From: Clostridiales bacterium UBA6468
GTDB lineage: Bacteria > Bacillota > Clostridia > Oscillospirales > Oscillospiraceae
Reading direction: 5' to 3'
Assembly: GCA_002436765.1 (NCBI GenBank)
Contig: DJNI01000005.1
Span: 1,074-18,566, forward strand
DNA length: 17,493 nucleotides
Shown here: piece after piece, positions 7,088-13,700 of the stretch
Layout: each line of letters begins with the position of its first letter
Numbering within the stretch: the stretch's first letter is position 1
Position numbers and translations under genes: made by a program
Notes under the pieces: generated by a model
What the model was told of the DNA's origin: nothing
What the model saw: the letters and a program-made list of their open reading frames with translations, nothing else
Database searches by the model: none

Positions 7088-9542
7088 TGTCTTCTCCTCC
7101 TTCCTCGTCGGGATCGTCCGTCTTTTTGACCTTGGTATTGGTGGAGACGACGGCGTTCATGTCGCCACGGATGGTGCCGGTAAATTCGCCGTCCACCATG
7201 CCGCTGACCTGACCCCGCAGGTGGCCGCTGACATACATGGTGCCGCTGGCGGTTCTGGTGGGCAGCTCGATGCCCTTCATCTTGAAGGAGGTGCGGTTGA
7301 TGATGGAGTCGCTGAGCACGAGAGTGGCGGGCAGAATGCCGAGGACGATGACAATGGAGATGATCGTGCCGCGGCCAAGACAGGTGCCGAGAATGGAGAT
7401 AACGGGGTTGGTTGAAATGTTGCCGATCAGCAGCGCCGCGGCGGACAGGATGGTGCCGGAGGTGAAGATGGTGGGGAAGGAAGCGTTCAGCGCTTCCACA
7501 ATGGCTTCCTTATGGGACATCGTGGCCTTCAGCTCCTGGTAGTGGCTGGAAATGACGATGGCGTAGTCGATGTTCGCGCCCATCTGAATGGACTGGACGA
7601 TGAGGTATCCCAGGAAATACAGCGGCTGGCTTGTCAGGGTGGGGATGGAGAAGTTGATCCAGACGCTTCCCAGGATACAGGCGATCAGCAATATGGGAAG
7701 CCCCGCCGACTGGAAGGTGAACAGCAGCACCAGAATGACGAACAGGGAGGACAGAATGGAGATCACCAGATTGTCCTTGACAAAGGAGGACGACAGGTCG
7801 CGGGAGCTGGTGGAATTGCCGACTACGTAGTAATCACCGTCGTAGTATTTTCCGACAATGCTCCGCATTTCGGTCAGAAATGCAAAGGTCTCGTCGCTTT
7901 CCTCCGGCAGGTTCAGGTAGACCACCATCCGGCTGTAGCGGTTGCTTTTCAGCTGCTTCCGGGCGGTGTCCAGCTGGGAGAAAATATCGTTCAAAGACGC
8001 TTCGTCCGTGTCGTCCAGGGAAATGTTACGGTTTTCCAGCTGGTTCTTCAGGAACATCAGCATATCGAACAGGGGAACATCGTATTTATCCAGCCCCTGC
8101 AAAAATTCTCCGTACTGGTCATTTTCGATGGCGTAGGCGGAGTAGAGAAGCTGCGCCACCTCATAATCAATGCCAACCAGCTCGGAAAACGCTCTGGGGT
8201 TCAGGCTGTCCGTCAGGGTGTAGCCGTCCATGGCTTCGATGTTGGCAAGACCCATGGTGCTCTTGACCTCCCGGCGGGCGTCCAGCTCCTTGAGAATTTT
8301 GGCTTCCGCGTCATAGTTGCCGCTGGGAACCACCAGCGCGACCATGTTGTTGGTACCGAAGGTGTCCTGAATTTTGAAGTGAGCCGTCTGGCGTTCGTCC
8401 ATATTCGCGGTTTCAATGTCGTCATAGCTGTAGACGAAGGGACAGCGGCTGGACAGGATGAACGCGCCGACCAGGAGGATCACAAACAGCGGCGGCACAA
8501 TGCGCCGGGTCTTTACCGCGAACTTGCCGATGGGCGTGATATTGGGCAGGAGCTTTTTGTGGCGGGTGCGATCCATCAGCGGGCTGAACAGCATCAGAAG
8601 TCCCGGCATCAGGGTGAACACGGAGAGCAGGCTGAACAAAATGGCCTTTACCAGAACCAGTGCCATGTCCAGGCCGATTTTGAACTCCATGAAGCCCAGC
8701 GCGGCCAGGCCGGACACCGTGGTCAGGGACGATGCGCTGATCTCCGGGATGGCCTTGCTCAAAGCGGTGATGCAGGCGTCCCGGGCGGTGCGGGTCTCCC
8801 GCTCGTCGGTGAAGCGGTGGCACAGGATGATGGCATAGTCGATGGCCAGCGCCAGCTGCAATACCACGGCCACGGAGTTGGAGATAAAACTGATGGTGCC
8901 AAGCAGGAAGTTGGTGCCCATGTTCAGGATGGCCGCCACGCCGAAGGTGATCATCAGCACGGGAACCTCGGCATAGGAGCGGGAGGTCAGGGTCAGCACG
9001 ATGATGATGATGACAACGGCTATGACCAGAATAACGGACATTTCGTCCTGCAGGCTGGCGTTTTCGTCGTAGCCCACGTCGGAATACACGCAGTAGTCGT
9101 AGCCGTCCAGCAGCGCTTTGACGTCCTCCAGAGCCTGCTCGCTGATCTCGTCGGAGACAACGCCGTCAAAGCTGATGTCGAACAGCGCCGAAGCGTTCGT
9201 GTAGTGATCGGGGGTGTCATCGAAGGTGACCATGCTGACGCCGCTTACGTCGGCGATCTTCTGGGACAGCTCCTTCGCCGTCTCATAAGTGACGTTGGAT
9301 ACCATGACCTGAGCCGTGGCGAAGGTGGTGAAGTTATCGTTCATCACCACGATTCCCTGCCGGGTCTCCGTGTCCTCGGGGAGGTAGGTGGTGATATCGT
9401 TTTCCACCCCCACCCAGCCGGAGGAAAACGCGCAGAAAATAACGGCAAATATGTACAAAAGAAAGAATAAGGTCTTTTTGTCCACAATGAATGTGGACAT
9501 CTTTGTCATGAAATTACTGTCCGGCGGGTTCTTTTCAGACAT
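7080..9542 (-). CDS. MMPL/RND-superfamily membrane exporter with glycine-repeat C-terminal tail
   Basis: The 820-residue product has the MMPL plan: TM1 at about 24-42, an extracytoplasmic loop with the family-like DITTYLPED (about 49-57), a five-helix bundle, a second large outer loop, and a second matching bundle. Each half carries the Asp-Tyr pair linked to proton movement in MMPL proteins: AIDYAI (Asp235-Tyr236) and NIDYAI (Asp659-Tyr660). Such exporters use the proton gradient to move lipids, glycolipids or hydrophobic compounds; the cargo here is unknown. After the last helix a tail from about 757 carries short glycine-spaced repeats (YVSGHLRGQVSGMVDGEF at about 770-787 and on to 800) and ends in an acidic stretch. 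The start is fixed by AGGAGG at 9548-9553, 5 nt upstream. It is the first gene of a two-gene operon; its stop overlaps the start of the surface-protein gene by 8 bp. Confidence 0.95.
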   Translation of the reverse strand: MSEKNPPDSNFMTKMSTFIVDKKTLFFLLYIFAVIFCAFSSGWVGVENDITTYLPEDTETRQGIVVMNDNFTTFATAQVMVSNVTYETAKELSQKIADVSGVSMVTFDDTPDHYTNASALFDISFDGVVSDEISEQALEDVKALLDGYDYCVYSDVGYDENASLQDEMSVILVIAVVIIIIVLTLTSRSYAEVPVLMITFGVAAILNMGTNFLLGTISFISNSVAVVLQLALAIDYAIILCHRFTDERETRTARDACITALSKAIPEISASSLTTVSGLAALGFMEFKIGLDMALVLVKAILFSLLSVFTLMPGLLMLFSPLMDRTRHKKLLPNITPIGKFAVKTRRIVPPLFVILLVGAFILSSRCPFVYSYDDIETANMDERQTAHFKIQDTFGTNNMVALVVPSGNYDAEAKILKELDARREVKSTMGLANIEAMDGYTLTDSLNPRAFSELVGIDYEVAQLLYSAYAIENDQYGEFLQGLDKYDVPLFDMLMFLKNQLENRNISLDDTDEASLNDIFSQLDTARKQLKSNRYSRMVVYLNLPEESDETFAFLTEMRSIVGKYYDGDYYVVGNSTSSRDLSSSFVKDNLVISILSSLFVILVLLFTFQSAGLPILLIACILGSVWINFSIPTLTSQPLYFLGYLIVQSIQMGANIDYAIVISSHYQELKATMSHKEAIVEALNASFPTIFTSGTILSAAALLIGNISTNPVISILGTCLGRGTIISIVIVLGILPATLVLSDSIINRTSFKMKGIELPTRTASGTMYVSGHLRGQVSGMVDGEFTGTIRGDMNAVVSTNTKVKKTDDPDEEGGEDNA

Positions 9543-9562
9543 AATATCCTCCTAACATACAC

Positions 9563-9588
9563 CTTTTGGCAAAATCCGCTCCCAAAAG
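9563..9588 (-). repeat. Inverted repeat in the 5' leader of the exporter mRNA
   Basis: CTTTTGG (9563-9569) and CCAAAAG (9582-9588) are perfect 7-bp arms around a 12-nt loop. In the minus-strand transcript this would form a hairpin ending 9 nt before the AGGAGG ribosome binding site. No T-run follows directly, so it is not a terminator; an effect on translation or mRNA stability is possible. Chance occurrence is not excluded. Confidence 0.4.
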
Positions 9589-9620
9589 CGAAACGGAAGT
9601 TGACTTTCTGGATAGGAACC

Positions 9621-9649
9621 ATTATAATCAAAACACGGAAAAAGTGCAA
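9621..9649 (-). promoter_or_regulatory. Sigma-A-type promoter of the exporter/surface-protein operon
   Basis: On the minus strand TTGCAC (-35, 9644-9649) is followed after exactly 17 bp by TATAAT (-10, 9621-9626). Predicted transcription starts near 9614, giving a leader of about 70 nt before the exporter start. This is the best promoter match in the window. Confidence 0.8.
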
Positions 9650-9651
9650 GC

Positions 9652-9669
9652 GATAAAATGGATAAAATG
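9652..9669. repeat. Tandem 9-bp direct repeat next to the exporter promoter
   Basis: GATAAAATG occurs twice without a gap (9652-9660 and 9661-9669). It begins 2 bp upstream of the -35 hexamer of the exporter promoter on the minus strand. This position is typical of an activator site or UP-like element, but no known regulator motif was recognised. Confidence 0.5.
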
Positions 9670-9678
9670 TGTCAAATC

Positions 9679-9689
9679 GCGCATTGCGC
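9679..9689. repeat. GC-rich short palindrome in the divergent intergenic region
   Basis: GCGCATTGCGC is a perfect 5-1-5 inverted repeat in an AT-rich intergenic region between two divergent genes. It could be a small operator; five-base arms are short, so the call is weak. The rest of 9690-9793 holds an AT-rich stretch that should contain the promoter of the plus-strand gene, but no convincing -35/-10 pair was found. Confidence 0.3.
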
Positions 9690-9793
9690 ATCCTCGTTTT
9701 TTCAGCGTGTTTACAGTCTCTTAAAGAATTATTTCGTTAGTGTTTAGAAAAAGTGAATAAACTGGAAACAAGATAGAAAAAAGGAGAATCCTC

Positions 9794-10522
9794 ATGAGGC
9801 TTAGTCTGGTACTTGCGTTTTTGTTCTTTATCGGCTCGTGCTTCGGATGGGTGCTGGAGCTGCTGTTCCGCAACCTGACCCACCGCAATAAAAAGTGGAT
9901 CAACCCCGGCTTCTGCACCGGCCCGTATCTGCCGATTTACGGCTTCGGCCTGTGTACGCTGTTTCTGCTGGCGTCGCTGGAGAATCTGCACCTGATCGCA
10001 AATCCCGTCTGGAACCGGGTGGTGCTGTTCATCGCCATGGCCGTGGCCATGACGCTCATTGAGTACATCGCGGGTCTGGTCTGCCTGAAATATCTGAAGG
10101 TGCGGCTGTGGGATTACTCGAACCTCTGGGGCAACATTCAGGGGATCATCTGCCCGCTGTTCTCCTTCTTCTGGGCTGTGCTGGGCGCGGCTTACTATTT
10201 CCTGGTGCATCCCTACATCCTCAACGCCCTGGCGTGGCTGTCCAACAACCTGGCGTTCTCTTTCTTTATCGGTATGTTTTTCGGCGTGTTCATCATTGAC
10301 GTGGTGCATTCCAGCCAGATCATTGTCAAGCTGAAAAAGTTTGCCGAGGAAAACAAGGTCATCGTGAAGTACGAGAGCATCAAAGACCATATCCGGGATT
10401 TTAACCAGAACGCCGCTGCCAAATATCACTTCTTCTCCCCCTTCCGCTCGGACAGTCCCCTTGCCGAGCATCTGAAGGTGATGTATCTCAAGCTGGAAAA
10501 GCAGAGAGACAGCAGAAAGTAA
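9794..10522 (+). CDS. CmpB-type putative ABC-transporter (PF06541 family) multi-pass membrane protein
   Basis: The 242-residue product has about five hydrophobic segments (about 3-24, 45-62, 75-98, 115-137, 150-171) and a mostly charged C-terminal tail (178-242) that is likely cytoplasmic. Features typical of the family (ABC_trans_CmpB, formerly DUF1113) are visible: GWVLELLF (19-25), an NPGFCTGPYLPIYG block (37-50), IEYIAG (89-94), LWDYSN (105-110) and NIQGIICPLFSFFW (114-127). The family name implies transport, but no ATP-binding domain or partner is encoded here and its function is not established. AAGGAG at 9781-9786 is 7 nt before the ATG. It is transcribed divergently from the MMPL exporter, ends at its own terminator, and so appears monocistronic; shared control with the exporter through the 250-bp intergenic region is possible. 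Confidence 0.9.
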   Translation: MRLSLVLAFLFFIGSCFGWVLELLFRNLTHRNKKWINPGFCTGPYLPIYGFGLCTLFLLASLENLHLIANPVWNRVVLFIAMAVAMTLIEYIAGLVCLKYLKVRLWDYSNLWGNIQGIICPLFSFFWAVLGAAYYFLVHPYILNALAWLSNNLAFSFFIGMFFGVFIIDVVHSSQIIVKLKKFAEENKVIVKYESIKDHIRDFNQNAAAKYHFFSPFRSDSPLAEHLKVMYLKLEKQRDSRK

Positions 10523-10528
10523 TTTTCC

Positions 10529-10559
10529 AAAAGCCGCCGCGATTTTTGCGGCGGCTTTT
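10529..10559 (+). terminator. Rho-independent terminator after the CmpB-type gene
   Basis: AAAAGCCGCCGC (10529-10540) and GCGGCGGCTTTT (10548-10559) are perfect 12-bp complementary arms with a 7-nt loop. The GC-rich stem ends in four T and lies 6 bp after the stop codon at 10522. It separates this gene from the glutamate synthase promoter. Confidence 0.88.
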
Positions 10560-10593
10560 CGCCGAATTTTGGGCAAATGGAACAAAGATACCG

Positions 10594-10613
10594 GAAGAAA
10601 ACGGAATTTCTTC
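10594..10613. repeat. Inverted repeat just upstream of the gltB -35 (candidate operator)
   Basis: GAAGAAA (10594-10600) and TTTCTTC (10607-10613) are perfect 7-bp arms 6 bp apart, ending 4 bp before the -35 hexamer. The location fits an activator or regulator site for the glutamate synthase operon. It does not match the GlnR/TnrA consensus, and a GltC-type site was not recognised. Confidence 0.4.
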
Positions 10614-10617
10614 TGTC

Positions 10618-10646
10618 TTGTAAAGTTCCCACCTTTGTGCTATCAT
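10618..10646 (+). promoter_or_regulatory. Promoter of the gltBD operon
   Basis: TTGTAA (-35, 10618-10623) is followed after 17 bp by TATCAT (-10, 10641-10646), which also has the TGn extension (TGC). Transcription should start near 10653, giving a leader of about 86 nt before the gltB ATG. It lies directly after the previous gene's terminator. Confidence 0.72.
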
Positions 10647-10660
10647 AACCCAAGAGAACA

Positions 10661-10716
10661 ATGGCGTTCCCCATGGGGCTATTCTGCCCTGTGCGCGGGA
10701 ACGTCGTTTATTTTTT
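10661..10716 (+). terminator. Leader hairpin with T-run upstream of gltB (probable transcription attenuator)
   Basis: The outer arms 10661-10671 (ATGGCGTTCCC) and 10697-10707 (GGGAACGTCGT) pair over 11 positions with two G-U pairs. Inside, 10672-10679 and 10686-10693 pair over 8 positions around a 6-nt loop, with a 3-nt bulge at 10694-10696. The stem runs into a T-rich stretch (10707-10716), as in an intrinsic terminator. It lies between the gltB promoter and its ribosome binding site, so it would stop transcription before gltB unless relieved. No T-box, recognised riboswitch or ANTAR-type AxxGxx hexaloop was seen; what relieves it is unknown. Confidence 0.65.
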
Positions 10717-10738
10717 GTAGCCTGAAGGAGAAAAAGCT

Positions 10739-13700
10739 ATGGAAAATTTCACCGAACGCACAGCTCCCGCCGGGTTGTACGATTCCCGGTTTGAACACGA
10801 CAACTGCGGCATCGGCGCGGTGGTGGATATCAAGGGCCGCAAAAGCCACCGGACGCTGGACGACGCGCTGCAGATCGTGGAGCACCTGGAACACCGGGCA
10901 GGCAAGGATGCCGAGGGAAAAACCGGCGACGGCGTGGGCATCCTGCTGCAGGTCAGCCACAAATTCTTCGTAAAGGCAGCCGCGGCCGCAGGCATCACGC
11001 TGGGCGGGGAGCGGGAATACGGCGTGGGCGTGTTCTTCTTCCCCCAGGAGGAATTGCAGCGCAATCAGGCGAAAAAGCTGTTTGAGATCATCTGCAGGAA
11101 GGAGGGGCTTCCCTTCCTGGGATGGCGGCAGGTGCCGGTATGCCCGGAGTATCTGGGGCAGAAGGCGCGGGACTGTATGCCCAGCATCTGGCAGGCCTTT
11201 GTGGGAAAGCCGCCGAGGATGGAGGGCGGCATCGCCTTTGACCGGCGGCTGTACGTAGCGCGCCGGGTGTTCGAGCAGTCCAGCCAGGAGACCTACGTGT
11301 GCAGCCTGTCCAGCCGTACCATCGTGTATAAGGGCATGTTTCTGGTCAAGGAGCTGCGGCAGTTCTACCCGGATTTGCAGGATGAAGACTATGAGACCGC
11401 CATCGGCATGGTTCACAGCCGCTTCTCCACCAACACCGCCCCCAGCTGGAACCGGGCGCACCCCAACCGCTTTATCCTCCACAACGGCGAGATCAACACC
11501 ATCCGGGGCAATGTGGACACCATGCTCGCCCGGGAGGAGACCATTGCCAGCCGCTTTTTGAAGGACGACATGACCAAGGTGCTGCCCATTGTCAATCAGG
11601 GCGGTTCCGATTCCGCCATGCTGGATAACACCCTGGAATTTATGGTCATGAACGGCATGGACTTGCCTCTGGCGGTGATGGTCACCATTCCGGAGCCCTG
11701 GAGCAACAACCGGAACATGGATCAAAGGAAGAAGGATTTCTACCAGTATTATGCCACCATGCTGGAGCCATGGGACGGCCCCGCGTCCATTCTGTTCAGC
11801 GACGGCGACGTGATGGGTGCTGTCCTGGACCGCAACGGCCTGCGCCCCAGCCGCTATTACATCACCGACGACGGGCGGCTGATCCTGTCCAGCGAGGTGG
11901 GCGTTCTGGACATCCCCCAGGAGCACGTCATCCGCAAGGATCGTCTGCGCCCCGGCAAAATGCTGCTGGTGGACACGGTGAAGGGCGAGCTGGTGGACGA
12001 CGAGCACCTGAAAGCGGAGTACGCCAGCCGTCAGCCCTACGGCGAATGGCTGGATCGGAATCTGGTGAACCTCTCCGACCTGACGGTGCCCAACCGGAAG
12101 ATCCCTTCTTACACAAGGGAAGAAATGGTGCGGCTCCAGAAGGCCTTCGGCTACCGCTACGAGGATTTGAAGACCATCATGCTTCCCATGGCAAAGAACG
12201 GCGGGGAACCCTCCGGCGCGATGGGCAACGACACCCCGCTGGCCGTCCTCAGCCACACCCGTCCGCCGCTGTTCGAGTACTTCAAGCAGATGTTCGCCCA
12301 GGTCACGAACCCGCCCATCGACGCACTGCGGGAGAAAATCGTCACCTCCACCACCGTATACGTAGGCGCCCAGGGCAATCTGCTGGAAGAGGACGCGGAA
12401 AACTGCAAGGTCTTAAAAATCAACAACCCCATCCTCACGGAGACGGATCTGCTGAAAATCAAGACCATGGACGTCCCCGGCTTCCAGGTGGAGACGGTGT
12501 CCATCTGCTACTACAAAAACACCCCCCTGGAAAAGGCCATTGACCGGCTGTTCGTGGACGTTGACCGGGCGTATCGGGACGGCACGAACATCCTGATCCT
12601 GTCCGACCGGGACATTGACGAATACCACGTCGCCATTCCCAGTTTGCTTGCCGTCAGCGCGGTGTCCAAATATCTGGTTCGCACCCGCAAGCGCACCGCC
12701 ATGGCCTTGATTCTGGAAAGCGGCGAACCCCGGCTTGTCCATGATTTTGCCACGCTTCTCGGCTTCGGCGCCTGCGCCATCAACCCGTATCTTGCCCAGG
12801 AGAGCATCGGCAATCTCATCAGCGACGGGCTGCTGGAAAAGGATTTTTATGCCGCCGTCAACGATTACAACAAGGCGGTGCTGGCGGGTATCGTGAAGAT
12901 CGCCTCCAAGATGGGTATTTCCACCATTCAGTCCTATCAGGGCAGTCAGATTTTTGAGGCCGTGGGCATTAGCCGTGAGGTCATTGACAAATACTTTACC
13001 AATACCGTCAGCCGGGTGGGCGGCATTACAATCGATGACATCCAGAAGGATGTGGAAGACCGCCACAGGCAGGCCTTCGACCCTCTGGGACTGGATATTT
13101 ACATGGATTTGCCCAGCGTGGGCGCACACAAATTCCGCAGCGGCAGCGCGGCGGAGCAGCACCTGTACAATCCCCAGACCATTCACCTTTTGCAGCAGGC
13201 GGTGTGGACGGGGGATTACGGCAAATTCAGGCAGTACACCGCCGCCGCGGCCAACGAGGGCGGCGACGATATGCACCTGCGCAGCCTGTTGGAATTCAAC
13301 TACCCCGAGACCGGCGTCCCCATCGAGGAAGTGGAGGGGGTAGACGCCATCGTCAAGCGCTTCAAGACCGCCGCCATGAGCTACGGCGCGCTGTCCAAGG
13401 AAGCCCATGAATGCCTCGCCGTTGCCATGAACCGCTTAGGCGGCAAGTCCAACACCGGCGAAGGCGGCGAGGACGAGGAACGCTACGGCACCGAGCGGAA
13501 TTCCGCCATCAAGCAGGTCGCCTCCGCCCGGTTCGGCGTGACCGGCAAATATCTGGTCTCCGCCAAGGAGATCCAGATCAAGATGGCCCAGGGCGCGAAG
13601 CCCGGCGAGGGCGGCCAGCTTCCCGGCGGCAAGGTTTACCCCTGGGTGGCGAAGTGCCGCAATTCCACCACCGGCGTGGGGCTGATCTCACCGCCCCCCC

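Noticed and set aside
7512..9470. Plus-strand open frame (652 codons) antisense to the MMPL exporter
   Set aside because: Rich in H, Q, G and V with no membrane or domain pattern, while the minus strand encodes a clear MMPL protein with both Asp-Tyr pairs.
9710..9738. TTTACA at 9710-9715 as the -35 of the CmpB-type gene promoter
   Set aside because: The position 17 bp downstream (9733-9738, TTCGTT) is not a -10 box, and nearby spacings give none better.
9737..10585. Minus-strand open frame (282 codons) over the CmpB-type gene
   Set aside because: The plus strand has a good ribosome binding site, membrane segments and family motifs, and ends at a terminator; the minus frame would have to cross that terminator.
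10680..10685. Hexaloop of the gltB leader hairpin as an ANTAR binding site
   Set aside because: The loop reads TATTCT and lacks the A at position 1 and G at position 4; a second matching hairpin is also missing.
10679..12256. Minus-strand open frame (525 codons) over the start of gltB
   Set aside because: It spans the gltB promoter leader and coding region antisense; gltB motifs are unmistakable on the plus strand.
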